A stretch of 64,000 bases of DNA from Pachypanchax playfairii (taxonomy: Eukaryota; Chordata; Actinopteri; Cyprinodontiformes; Aplocheilidae): assembly GCA_006937955.1 (NCBI GenBank), contig SSNP01000082.1, positions 1-64,000 of the forward strand, written 5' to 3'. The notes below the pieces were generated by a model. It was not told the DNA's origin, searched no databases, and saw only the letters and a program-made list of their open reading frames with translations. Both the position numbers and the translations under genes were made by a program. Shown in pieces: positions 1 through 12,044 of the stretch (position 1 is its first letter; each line of letters opens with the position of its first letter).

Positions 1-2094
1 TTCAGTAGTAAAAAAACTGCTTACCTGATGGTCAATGTAGTGAAGCATCCTTTAGATAAAAAGATAGAGTTCCATGGAGATCTGATTTGTCAGAAGATCC
101 TGATGATATGAACCTGAAATAACATTCTTTTCTATCAGAATTTCAGTAGTAAATAAAAAAACTGCTTACCTGATGGTCAAAGTAGAGAAGCATCCTTTAG
201 ATAAAAAGATAGAGTTCTTTGGAGATCTGAGTTGTCAGAAGATCCTGATGATATGAACCTGAAATAACATTCTTTTCTATCAGAATTTCAGTAGTAAATA
301 AAAAAACTGCTTACCTGATGGTCAATGTAGTGAAGCATCCTTTAGATAAAAATATAGAGTTCCATGGAGATCTGATTTGTCAGAAGATCCTGATATGAAC
401 CTGAAATAAAAGAAAAAAGTACATGTTAGTTTCAAGAAACATTCTTTTCTATCAGAATTTCAATAGAAAATAAAAAAAAATTGCTTACCTGATGGTCAAT
501 GTAGTGAAGCATCCTTTAGATAAAAAGATAGAGTTCCATGGAGATCTGATTTGTCAGAAGATCCTGATGATATGAACCTGAAATAACAGAAAAAAGTACA
601 TGTTAGTTTCAAGAACATTCTTTTCTATCAGAATTTCAATAGAAAATAAAAAAAAACTGCTTACCTGATGGTCAATGTAGTGAAGCATCCTTTAGATAAA
701 AATATAGAGTTCCATGGAGATCTGATTTGTCAGAAGATCCTGATGATATGAACCTGACATAACATTCTTTTCTATCAGAATTTCAGTAGTAAAAAAACTG
801 CTTACCTGATGGTCAATGTAGTGAAGCATCCTTTAGATAAAAAGATAGAGTTCCATGGAGATCTGATTTGTCAGAAGATCCTGATGATATGAACCTGACA
901 TAACATTCTTTTCTATCAGAATTTCAGTAGTAAATAAAAAAACTGCTTACCTGATGGTCAAAGTAGAGAAGCATCCTTTAGATAAAAAGATAGAGTTCTT
1001 TGGAGATCTGAGTTGTCAGAAGATCCTGATGATATGAGCCTGAAATAAAAGAAAAAAGTACATGTTAGTTTCAAGAACATTCTTTTCTATCAGAATTTCA
1101 ATAGAAAATAAAAAAAAACTGCTTACCTGATGGTCAATGTAGTGAAGCATCCTTTAGATAAAAATATAGAGATCCATGGAGATCTGATTTGTCAGAAGAT
1201 CCTGATGATATGAACCTAAAACAACAGAAAAAAGTACTTGTTACTTTCAAGAAACATTCTTTTCTATCAGAATTTCAATAGAAAATAAAAAAAAATTGCT
1301 TACCTGATGGTCAATGTAGTGAAGCATCCTTTAGATACAAATATAGAGTTCCATGGAGATCTGAGTTGTCAGAAGATCCTGATGATATGAACCTGAAATA
1401 AAAGAAAAAAGTACATGTTAGTTTCAAGAACATTCTTTTCTATCAGAACTTCAATAGAAAATTAAAAAAAATTGCTTACCTGATGGTCAATGTAGTGAAG
1501 CATCCTTTAGATAAAAAGATAGAGTTCCATGGAGATCTGATTTGTCAGAAGATCCTGATGATATGAACCTAAAATAACAGAAAAAAGTACTTGTTACTTT
1601 CAAGAAACATTTTTTTCTATAAGAATTTCAGTAGAAAATAAAAAAAACTGCTTACCTGATGGTCAATGTAGTGAAGCATCCTTTAGATAAAAAGATAGAG
1701 TTCATTGGAGATCTGATTTGTCAGAAGATCCTGATGATATGAACCTGAAATAAAAGAAAAAAGTACATGTTAGTTTCAAGAAACATTCTTTTCTATAAGA
1801 ATTTCAGTACAAAATAAAAAAAAATGCTTACCTGATGGTCAATGTAGTGGAGCATCCTTTAGATAAAAAGATATAGTTCAAAGGAGATCTGATTTGTCAG
1901 AAGATCCTGATGATATGAACCTGAAAGAACTTTTTTTTCCATCAGAATTTCAGTAGTAAATAAAAAAAACTGCTTACCTGATGGTCAATGTAGTGAAGCA
2001 TCCTTTAGATAAAAAGATAGAGTTCCATGGAGATCTGATTTGTCAGAAGATCCTGATGATATGAACCTGAAAGGACATTCTTTTCAGTAGTAAA

Positions 2095-2855
2095 TAAAAA
2101 AACACTTAATGATAATATTTGTTTAATTACTTCTTAGATGTGGTTTCAATGTATATCTTGGAATGGCAAAGTAATTAACTTATAGCATTTCAAAAGAAAG
2201 AAAACATACATGTTTTTCTTATGGTCAGCGTAGACAAGGATCATTTTAATCTAAGGAGGTCTAAAGTTTCTGTCATTGTTCGCCAACATAATATAAATGC
2301 TATGAATTTAATCCCTTAAGAGCTAAAACTAAAAGCCTCAGAACGAATTTAAAACCTTTTATGGCATCATCAGTTCTATTCTGTTGATATGATCAAAGTC
2401 TCAGAATGCCTTTCAAGCCTTTGCTAACTGATGATGTCATCAGTTCTGGAATAGAACTGATGACATCATCAGTTCTATTCCAGCACTGATGATGTCATTA
2501 AAGTTCAGATTTTTTTCCAGCCAAAGAATTTCTGACTGGATCCACATTCTATACAGTAAAACCCAACTCTGGATTTAGAATCTATATTATCTATTTATTT
2601 TCATGGAAACAACTATATAACAATGCATTTATTTTACATTGGCTAAAAACGTATCCACTTCACATGCAGTGCCACTTGCAATGAGAGGTGTAAAACACAG
2701 AATATCTTCATCATGAAAAACACTGGGGGGATGGGCGGGATTTGGAAAACTGAGGAAAAATTAGGAGGGAAAAAGTTCCAGTGTAAAAATAAGACATATG
2801 CTAACATTAAAATAAATGGGTTTTGCATTGTCATTTTGTGTTTTTAAACAGTTAC
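2095..2855. repeat. Higher-order spacer block, copy 1
   Basis: This non-unit block interrupts the array and closely resembles the block at 4601-5230. Shared landmarks include the ends of neighbouring units, a GTGGTTTCAATGTATATC string and a CTCTGGATTTAGAATC string. It contains a perfect 22-bp inverted repeat at 2426-2474 that the second copy lacks. On the minus strand it carries an AATAAA at about 2627-2634. A 63-codon minus-strand ORF at 2643-2834 has no recognisable domain and is probably chance. Confidence 0.75.
2426..2474. repeat. Perfect 22-bp inverted repeat, 5-nt loop
   Basis: The left arm at 2426-2447 and the right arm at 2453-2474 are exact reverse complements around the loop GGAAT. 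Each arm is itself nearly palindromic around TGATGTCATCA, which resembles a degenerate CRE-type site. It lies only in spacer copy 1, so it arose after the block duplication or was lost from copy 2. Confidence 0.85.
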
Positions 2856-4600
2856 TTGTTAGTTTAAAGAACATTCTTTTCTATCAGTATTTCAGTAGTA
2901 AATAAAAAAACTGCTTACCTGATGGTCAATGTAGTGAAGCATCCTTTAGATAAAAATATAGAGTTCCAAGGAGATCTGATTTGTCAGAAGATCCTGATGA
3001 TATGAACCTGAAATCAAAGAAAAAAGTACATGTTAGTTTCAAGAACATTCTTTTCTATCAGAATTTCAATAGAAAATAAAAAAACTGCTTACCTGATGGT
3101 CAATGTAGTGAAGCATCATTTAGATAAAAAGATAGAGTTCCATGGAGATCTGATTTGTCAGAAGATCCTGATGATATGAACCTAAAATAACAGAAAAAAG
3201 TACTTGTTACTTTCAAGAAACATTTTTTTCTATAAGAATTTCAGTAGAAAATAAAAAAAACTGCTTACCTGATGGTCAATGTAGTGAAGCATCCTTTAGA
3301 TAAAAAGATAGAGTTCATAGGAGATCTGATTTGTCAGAAGATCCTGATGATATGAACCTGAAATAAAAGAAAAAAGTACATGTTAGTTTCAAGAACATTC
3401 TTTTCTATCAGAATTTCAAAAGAAAATAAAAAAATCTACTTACCTGATGGTCAATGTAGTGAAGCATCCTTTAGATAAAAAGATAGAGTTCCATGGAGAT
3501 CTGATTTGTCAGAAGATCCTGATGATATGAACGTGAAAGGACATTCTTTTCTATCAGGATTTCAGTAGTAAAAAAACTGCTTACCTGATGGTCAATGTAG
3601 TGAAGCATCCTTTAGATAAAAAGATAGAGTTCCATGGAGATCTGAGTTGTCAGAAGATCCTGATGATATGAACCTGAAATAACATTCTTTTCTATCAGAA
3701 TTTCAGTAGAAAATAAAAAAACTGCTTACCTGATGGTCAATGTAGTGAAGCATCCTTTAGATAAAAAGATAGAGTTCCATGGAGATCTGATTTGTCAGAA
3801 GATCCTGATGATATGAACCTGAAATAAAAGAAAAAAGTACATGTTAGTTTCAAGAACATTCTTTTCTATCAGAATTTCAATAGAAAATAAAAAAACTGCT
3901 TACCTGATGGTCAATGTAGTGGAGCATCCTTTAGATAAAAAGATAGAGTTCCATGGAGATCTGATTTGTCAGAAGATCCTGATGATATGAACCTGACATA
4001 ACATTCTTTTCTATCAGAATTTCAGTAGTAAATAAAAAAACTGCTTACCTGATGGTCAATGTAGTGAAGCATCCTTTAGATAAAAAGATAGAGTTCCATG
4101 GAGATCTGATTTGTCAGAAGATCCTGATGATATGAACCTGAAATAACATTCTTTTCTATCAGAATTTCAGTAGTAAATAAAAAAACTGCTTACCTGATGG
4201 TCAATGTAGTGAAGCATCCTTTAGATAAAAAGATAGAGTTCCATGGAGATCTGATTTGTCAGAAGATCCTGATGATATAAACCTGAAAGAATTTTCTTTT
4301 CCATCAGAATTTCAGTAGTAAATGAGAAAACTGCTTACCTTATGGTCAATGTAGTGGAGCATCTTTTAGATAAAAAGATAATGTTCCATGGAGATCTGAT
4401 TTATCAGAAGATCCTGATGATATGAACCTGAAATAACAGAAAAAATTACTTGTTAGTTTTCATGAACATTCTTTTTTATCAGAATTTAAGTAGAAAATAA
4501 AAAAACTGCTTACCTGATGGTCAGTGTAGAGGAGCATCCATTACATATAGAGATCCATGGAGATCTGATTTGTCAGAAGATCCTGATGATATGAACCTGA

Positions 4601-5260
4601 AAGGACATTCTTTTCAGTAGTAAATAAAAAAACACTTAATGACAATATTTGTTTAATTACTTCTTAGATGTGGTTTCAATGTATATCTTGGAATGGCAAA
4701 GTAATTAACTTATAGCATTTCAAAAGAAAGAAAACATACATGTTGTTCTTATGGTCAGCGTAGACAAGGATCATTTTAATCTAAGGAGGTCTAAAGTTTC
4801 TGTCATTGTTCGCCAACATAATATAAATGCTATGAATTTCATCCCTTAAGAGCTAAAACTAAAAGCCTCAGAATGAATTTAAAACCTTTTATGGCATCAT
4901 CAGTTCTATTCTGTTGATAAGATCAAAGTCTCAGAATGCCTTTCAAGTCTTTGCTAACTGATGATGTCGTTAAAGGTCCGATTTTTTTCCACCCAAAGAA
5001 TTTCTGACTGGATCCACATTCTATACAGTAAAACCCAACTCTGGATTTAGAATCTATATTATCTATTTTTTTACAAGGAAACAACTATGTGTCAATGCAT
5101 TTATTTTACATTGGCTAAAAATGTATCAACTTCACATGCAGTGCCACTTGCAATGAGAGGTGTAAAACACAGAATATCTTCATCATGAAAAACCCTGGGG
5201 GGAGGGGCGGGGTTCGGAAAACTGAGAAGTACAACTGATGAGATGAACCTGAAATAACAG
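4601..5260. repeat. Higher-order spacer block, copy 2
   Basis: This is a second copy of the block at 2095-2855, colinear through about 5225 and then diverging. It lacks the inverted-repeat segment of copy 1: the text runs straight from GATGATGTCGTTAAAG. It also contains a G-rich stretch near 5196-5212. The shared spacer shows that the array was duplicated as a multi-unit block and not only unit by unit. Confidence 0.75.
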
Positions 5261-5594
5261 AAAATGTTTTCCTGTTGGTTTCAATAACATTCTTTTCTAT
5301 CAGAATTTTAGTAATAAATGAAAAAAATTGCTTACCTGTTGGTCAATGTAGTGGAGGATCCTTTAGATAAAAAGATAGAGTTCCATGGAGATCTGATTTG
5401 TCAGAAGATCCTGATGATATGAAGCTGAAAAAACTTTCTTTTCTATCAGAATTTCAGTAGTAAATAAAAAAAACTGCTTACCTGATAGTCAATGTAGTGG
5501 AGGATCCTTTAGATAAAAAGATAGAGTTCCATGGAGATCTGATTTGTCAGAAGATCCTGATGATATGAACCTGAAATAACAGAAATATCCTTTA

Positions 5595-6162
5595 GATTCG
5601 GGAATAGCGCTACAACTGGTGGCAGCTTACTGGAGAAGCTCTGTGACTTTGCTAACATTTGCTAGTATTTTTTTTGTTCTTTTTGAGTCTTTCTTGCTAG
5701 TTTTTTCTTCTGGAAATATTTTCTAAATACTAAACACATGATGCTGCATTCCCGATACTCTGGCTGGGTCTTCAACAGAGTTTCAAGTTAATCAATTTTT
5801 TTAGCAAAGAGATCTCACATTTGTCAATATGACTAATGCAAGTGAAAGTTTAAACTTCCTCTTTCTCTCTCTTCACATTGCTCCTGCTCTGTATCCACGT
5901 TTTCTTCTTTTGAGCTCATCAGGGATCCAGAGTTTCAATTTGAGGATTATTTCAGCCTTAGAAATGTCAGTTAGTTGCTCTTTCTTCTAAACAAGTCTCT
6001 TGTTGCCATGGTTACGCATCATAACAAGTATTTAGAAAATATTTCCAGAAGAAAAAACTAGCAAGAAAGACTCAAAAAGAACAAAAAAATGGCAGCAAAT
6101 GCTAGCAATGTCACAGAGCTACTCCAACAAGCTGCCACCAGTTGTAGAGCTATTCCGGAATC
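5595..6162. mobile_element. Foldback (long terminal inverted repeat) element
   Basis: A left arm of about 136 bp (5595-5730) and a right arm of about 134 bp (6029-6162) are near-perfect reverse complements. Both outer ends carry GATTC-GGAATAGC-type sequence, and both inner ends carry the AAATATTTTCTAAATAC string. The 300-bp middle holds no ORF of note. I could not define a clear target-site duplication. It abuts the last array unit, so it may have inserted into one. It looks like a non-autonomous DNA transposon or foldback element; the superfamily is not resolved. Confidence 0.75.
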
Positions 6163-7236
6163 ATTATTTCTTCTTATTTCCATTCCTTTTCCAAATTTGT
6201 AGATACATTAGGTGACTGCCAGCTCCAATCAGCAGGTTCCCACGATCAGTAATCCAAATATATCTGTCCTCCATCAACAGAACGTGGGCCGAGTCCGAGC
6301 ATGGTTGCCCCCCCTTCACGAGCCTCAATTGAAAAAAAAATCCAATGTGTAAGCGACCAAGATACTAGATCCATAATTTCATATTCGGGGAATTTGCAGA
6401 TGGGAGACTCAGAGATGCACAAAAAGCAGGGAAGAATGGGGGAACAGCGGGGCCAGAACAGAAAGCGTGTGCCCTCGCTGAGAGATCAGCACAAAAATAA
6501 AATGTATTATTCTTTTACTGATATTATTTATTCCCTTTGTCGTAGTTTTCAGCCAGTTGCTCTAAATCCCTGTGTGCAGCCCTTTGGTGAAAAGCTGGAG
6601 ACGACAGGCAGGAGGGGGCGAATGCGTCTGAGAGATGCTTTTATACTCCAGGAGGCATGTCTTAGAGACAATGCCAGTGATGTAGACATGGTTCTGATGT
6701 GTACCGCTGCAGCCAATCACAAATTTAAAATGCAGTAACCACATTTCATCCCTAAGAGGGCAGCACAAAGACGTTTTTAGACCAAAAGGGTAGAATTTAA
6801 CACGTTTACATGAAAATGTCAAAAAATACCCAGAAACTAATAGGTTGCATTGATAAAGACCCACTAATATAGTTCATAAGCAGAAAAAAGCTGTGATAAA
6901 AAACAATAGATCCTGAGCTGACAAGATCCCAAACTTAAAAAAAATAAAAAATACAAGGCTGGACGTTGCCCTATCTCAAGCCGAGTTAGTTCTGAAGAGC
7001 TCTTTTATCTGTTTCTATTATAAAATATTCTAATTTCAGAGGTGTCTACAATATTGTCCAACATGTTACAAAAATGTCATGCTAATGAGATGCTCCCATG
7101 TGTATGTTTGGCAGGCAGAGATCAAAAGTTTTGCTAAACATTGAACACAATATTTGATTATTTTGAGTTAGGCCTTCTTACTCCTTACACAGCAACCCAC
7201 AAGAATACATTAATAATGCGACCAAAAATGCCATAC
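6163..7236. other. No gene recognised
   Basis: A 145-codon open stretch at 6301-6738 (plus) has no splice context, domain or codon pattern that I recognise, and a minus-strand ORF overlaps it. The last exon expected for the BEN-domain relic was sought on the minus strand here and not found. Confidence 0.5.
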
Positions 7237-7445
7237 CTTTCAGTGTTTGGAGCTTCTGGGGAGTTAAAGGCTGTCTGGTAGTTTTTGAGGTGGGACACTC
7301 CTTCCCTTTAAGGCTTCTTTCACCGAGTGTCTTTGTGCCCCAGTTCACCACTGCCAACTCCTTCCAAAAACAATGAGTCCCGCGTGTGACTGTTTATCCT
7401 GGACCAACTCTCTTTACGAACCTGTACATTTCCTCCCAGCTGAAT
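7237..7445 (-). pseudogene. BEN-domain exon with one-base frameshift
   Basis: This exon has a strong acceptor (TTTATTTCAG) and a donor (AAAG/GTATGG). It reads IQLGGNVQVRKESWSRI, then TRDSLFLE, which matches the usual BEN pattern of LG, V-x-K-x-x-W and DS-x-F. The following frame continues KELAVVNWGTKTLGERS and then LTPQKLQTLKG up to the donor. An extra base near GGAAGG in the DSLFLE/KELAV region explains the switch. In the first frame a TGA follows KDTR at about 7320. Confidence 0.7.
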
Positions 7446-8735
7446 CTGAAATAAACACACACACACACATATTTTAGCTGTGTGGATTGTGTAGCTACAC
7501 TTGCAGTGCATACAAATATTAGAAATAGGTGGAAGTGTCATACCTCATCTTCTTTTTGAGATGCACATGGTTCAACTACAGTCTCACTGCCAGACTCTGA
7601 AACTATGTAGTGCATAATGAAAAAAAAAAACTCAGCACACGTGTTTGCATAAAGTCACTTATGTTAGTGAGCTATTCCAGTGAGAACTGCATGTTATGAG
7701 TAAGTGTTCTTAAGCAACTTAAGAAACCTCTGACAATATTATTATATATTATTAAAATTCTGATTTAACTTTTAAGATTGGAATTTGACATATTGGAATG
7801 CAAATATATATAGATATTTGACAAAAATCTTTTAGTAATATTTTTGTTACAATTACTTTGTAAGGTCTTCTGTGAGCTCATGGTAATAGGATCTCAAATA
7901 GCTAGAGAGAATATAAGGATATCACATGATAAAAAAAATGTCCAACCATCTTAGGTTAATAATACCTAAGGTCACAGCAGAAGTATGGTCATATGCAAAG
8001 TGTTTTCTATTTTTTCAGCAGGTAATTGAATAAACTGAATAAATGTTTTGGCTTTCAGAACAATTGACAACTGTAAATTATAAGTCAACAACAATTATAT
8101 GATAGATTGCTTTTCTATCCTTAATGCTTTGGTCTCTTATTTCCTATTGACAGACAAATGGCTCTTGCCATTTGGAAGTTTGGAAGTTGCTGCCTTATCA
8201 TTACAGCTGATTTGAGTTTCAGAGTTTTACTCATTGGCTTTTCAACATGAGGACAGGCAGCGGTAGGAACTGCCACTCTAGAGATTTGTTGATGACTTGC
8301 TCTGCTAGTTGCTCCTCAAGAGGAGAAGGTATTGAAATATGGAATAACCCTCAAGCAGAAAAAAGATAACAAAATAACTTTGTTTTATTTGCATTCGCAG
8401 AGAGACTGAGAGTAAAACACGTTGTCCTCACCAGTGCTCTTTGTTGATGATGAGCTCAGCTTCTGCAGCAGATGCTGTTGCAGCTCCATGTTTAGAGCTC
8501 AAAGTGTTTTAATTTCAGCTTCAGATGCTGACATGAGTTTCTTTTGTTCTGTCATCCTTAAACAGACATAGTTATAATGACTAAAATGTGTATGACTTGT
8601 TATCTGCAAAATTATGAAGTTGCTTATAATTTAGATGGGTAATACTACACATACACACAGAGTACACAGGTCTGGATGGCATGTGTTAGCTGTGCAACAT
8701 AAACAAGTAGCACCTCTATACTATGTTCCAACTTC

Positions 8736-8976
8736 AGAATATAATAATAATAATATTTTCTTTTATTAATCCCCTTGGGTAAATTTGGCCCATTTAACCC
8801 ATCCTCATCATGAGGTGAGGAGCAGAGAGCTGTCCTTTTGTACCGCACCCAGGGGCAGTTGCGGGTTCAGTAGCTTGCTCAAGGATACTTCGACATGTGG
8901 CCTGCCAGCACCAGGGATTGAACTTGGTCCTCAGAGCGAGAGGCGAGCTCCCTCCCACTAGACTATGGTTGCCCGC
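8736..8976 (-). mobile_element. tRNA-derived SINE
   Basis: The minus strand starts with a tRNA-like head: an A-box-like CATAGTCTAGTGG and a B-box-like AAGTTCAATCCC, preceded by GCGGGCAACC. The body follows, and the 3' end is an ATT/TTA simple repeat at about 8739-8756. This is the classic order of a tRNA-derived SINE with a short-repeat tail. It sits inside an intron of the BEN-domain relic. Confidence 0.7.
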
Positions 8977-11439
8977 AAATATATTACATCACACAATGAA
9001 TTACAGTATAATATAAACATAATCTTTTAGAATATAACAATTATTTAGCTCAAGCATGCTAAAAATGTAAAAAAAAAAACTTTACTTTTTGAGACAAGTA
9101 ATCAGCATATTTTTGTGGAAACTTCAATTTCATAATATCCTTCACCTCCCATGGGTTTTGGTAAAGACAATTTCCATATCAGTTCAGCAACATGTTAAAG
9201 ATCTATTATAATGTCAGGACATCAAGAAATAAGCCATCCAAAAAAATTCCCTTACTTCAGTTGCTGAAGAAACATGTCATTATATATAGAGAGAGAGATT
9301 TTGTTTTTTTCTGGTAAAGGCGTTGCTTTTCTTTAGCCTCCTCATAAAGTTTTCGTGGAACCACACTATCATCATCGTCATCCTCTTCAGAGAATGAATC
9401 TCTAAGTGTATGTTCTCTGAATTTCTTGCATGGTGTTGTTGAGAAGAGTGGAGAGTGTTTCTCTCTTATTTTCCCCTCTTGCAGAATTTCCTAGAGGTTC
9501 TGTTTTTTGGCTTGCTCTGCAGCTTTTTTTCTGATTTGACTGGAAACACAGATGAAAACATATTTTGGAATAAAAAAAAATACATTCCTAATAATTAAAC
9601 TCAGAAAAAATACATACAAACAAAAGAAAGAGAAGTGAATGCTAATGCTATTATCATCTTATGGTGGCCTGTGCTATAGAGTGGGACAACAATAGACTTT
9701 TAAACTCAGATCTGTTGAAAGGGGGTGAGTTTGCATGTTCTTGTTATGGAACTACAAAAGAGCATTCCTTTGGTGGTTTTAATTTGAGTTTCTAACCTAA
9801 AACTGCACTTAGATGTAAGTAAGTCATTCATTGTAAAAAAAAATTTTTACCATAACTGACAATTGTTTTGTATAGATAGTTTAACTTAGCAGCTATAAAG
9901 TTAGTCTATTGGGATCATTTGAGGCTACTTTAGTTTAATACTTGAATCCAGAAAAGCAGGAAATAGTCTCCCTTTTTGTCTTTTTACAGAATCCTGTATT
10001 TACGTATTTCCATCTGTAGTGTTTAGATCTGCATCCGCCAGAAAAAAAAATCTGTCCCAAGTCCCGCCTTCCCTGATTCAGACTACCTCTAATTGGTCGA
10101 CTGCCTGGGGCTACATTGATTGAGTGAACGTGCACGGAAATCCTTTACCCTCTGCGATCCCAACCCCACCACCCCCCCACCCCATTTTAATCACGTTTTG
10201 GAGTTTTAACTTGTATTTTAGCCATTTTTTTAAACTGTGTCTCAATTTCTCTCATACTACTTATTTGGAAAGTTTTCATTGTTTTACCAACAAACATACA
10301 TTTTTGTCCTGGCTTCTTCCTTCTCGGAGGGTTGCGCTGACGGAGAAGAGTCCATCACCTTTTTAACACGGACCCTCTTCCCCTTTGATAACTCCTCCTC
10401 TTTGGTTTCTGGAATACAAACAACCCTTAACGTGAGTATATTAGAATCAGGCACACAAAATGTCATGTAGTTTTTAGTTTGTCCTGACGTGAAAAGTAAC
10501 TAAGTACCTTAAACAACTAGCTAAAATAGTAAGTAGCTAGCAGACAAACAGTGACTGTTAACCAAACGCATCCGAGCGGAGCTTAGAAAGAAGTTTACTG
10601 TTTTAAGATATCGTGACTTACCCTTCAGCATCAGTATCTGACCTTTAAAAAAAATCCTCCTGCCAGCGCACCCGGTATATTTTACCGGTATCCTCACATC
10701 AGTCGTTAAAATCCTTCTACAACCGTCGTCTATGTATCGGACGTAGGCAAACATTTCACAACAACACTAAGCAACTAATTTCGATAATTTATATCTAAAC
10801 CGTATATAATAACGAATACCTACTATGGTATGTAATTGACTCTATAACAACAATGTTCTAAATTGTATCAGCAAGTTCACTTATGTTTAAAAAAAAAAAA
10901 CGCACAAGCTATACCTCTAACGGCGGGAAGCGCGTGAGGATGTCGTTTGCACTTTACGTCACTCCTAACCCTGTCAAAACACATCAGGGATAATCTTATG
11001 GATTTTGACAACAGAGAAAATGCGAACCGAACAAATATTTCTAAATTATCCATACTTGTAATCTTAATCAAAGATAATATAGCAGACTATTACACTTTTA
11101 TGGAAACCATTAACAATAAGATATTTGTACCTTGACACGTTTAATAAATGATTCAAATTTATATAGGTAATTTCTGTGAGTCTGAGCTTCTGATTAGTCA
11201 TTTACTCTGTTATTGAAGAAGCACACTTTGTTACTGCATTAGTTTCAGCTAGTATTATTACTTAGTAAAGTAACAAACTTGAGACACTTTCCTGTCAGAC
11301 TTCAAATAGGTGGCAAATTTGTAATTAATTGCTAATTTTTTAAATGTCTCATTTATATATATATATTTGTTTAAATACACGTGCTTATATTTATGAATCA
11401 TGTCTGTTACTGATATACATTTTCATTTTTTAATTTCAG

Positions 11440-11509
11440 AATGCCAAAACATAGAGCCAAACAGCACAGTCAAATTATCCCCACTGGACGGAAGCGAGGG
11501 GACTCAGAT
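11440..11509 (+). other. Candidate small exon, possibly slc24a1 5' leader
   Basis: A clear acceptor (TTTTAATTTCAG) and donor (GAT/GTAAGT) bound 70 nt that begin with a one-base lead and an ATG. The ATG opens 23 codons, MPKHRAKQHSQIIPTGRKRG followed by DSD. Joined to the acceptor at 13782, the frame would run nine more codons and stop, giving a short upstream ORF before the slc24a1 start. No family is recognised. It may instead belong to another transcript or be chance. Confidence 0.3.
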
Positions 11510-12044
11510 GTAAGTTAGTGAAAAACAAATTATACTAATTGCTTGGAATGTAGTTCAAAAGCTCTATCTCTTTATTCTTACCCAATGACGTTGATCATAG
11601 ATAGCAACCAAGTTAGTCCTAAGAAGCAGTAACTCAGGAAGTAGAGCAGGTTGTCTTGTAACTGGAGGGCCATCCTGCTCCCTCCAGAAAAAAGTTGCTC
11701 TGCCATTGTGTCCTTGGGCATGACACTCCACCCATCATGCCTGTTTAGTGGTGGTCAGAGGGTCTGGTGGCTAGAAGAACTTGACAAATAACTCAAAAGT
11801 TAAGCATTTCACAAAATATGATGACACAACTGTTTTGGATAAAGGCAGGGTCACTGAGACAACTGAGGATAAGAAAGGTGCCTTCATTTCTGCACAAAAG
11901 GGTGCACCAAATGAAATCACAGTGCACAAGAGAAAGTTAAAATAGCTATATAAAGAATGCAATTTTTGTTATGATACTGGAAGTTTCTCAAAAGTTGGGC
12001 TGCGGTTAATCTAAACACACACAAATGTGTTTTTATGATACCTA

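Larger units (their letters stand above)
1..5590 (-). repeat. Tandem satellite array of exon-like units with two spacer blocks
   Basis: About 26 head-to-tail copies share a core with an AGATCT site and the plus-strand string CTTACCTGATGGTCA. Unit starts at 17, 162, 307, 481, 657, 798 and 942 give periods of about 141-145 bp or about 175 bp. The long form carries an extra segment with AGAAAAAAGTACATGTTAG. Units occupy 1-2094 (truncated by the window edge), about 2856-4600 and about 5261-5590; two related non-unit blocks separate them. On the minus strand each unit shows a 3' splice-site-like string, an 89-nt body and a CAG/GTAAGC donor-like string. All three frames of the 89-nt body contain a stop, so I do not call it coding. 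The array is AT-rich. No family is recognised. Confidence 0.9.
7237..10754 (-). pseudogene. Decayed BEN-domain gene
   Basis: Exon-like pieces on the minus strand fit a BEN-domain protein. At 10754-10622 is an N-terminus starting MFAYVRYIDDG, ending at a GTAAGT donor. A lysine-rich exon begins at 10408 after TATTCCAG and continues in phase (ETKEEELSKGKRVRVKK). At 9539-9256 is an exon with a run of Asp followed by SVVPRKLYEEAKEKQRL. At 8556-8432 is a helical exon. A less certain piece lies at about 8325-8150. At 7445-7237 is the BEN domain, beginning IQLGGNVQVRKESWSRI and reading TRDSLFLE. Damage is visible. The BEN exon is shifted by one base after DSLFL: the next frame resumes KELAVVNWGTKTLGERS. 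The helical exon has a TGA between EIKTL and ALNMELQ. The 9.3-kb exon ends in a stop just before its donor. BEN domains bind DNA or chromatin proteins. I infer a pseudogene of a multi-copy fish family; the 3' end is missing. Confidence 0.7.

Noticed and set aside
1..5590. CRISPR-like regular array
   Set aside because: Units abut without unique spacers, are 141-175 bp long, and the window is clearly vertebrate. It is a satellite.
6301..6738. 145-codon plus-strand ORF
   Set aside because: No domain, no splice context, low-complexity composition, and an overlapping antisense ORF. Probably chance.
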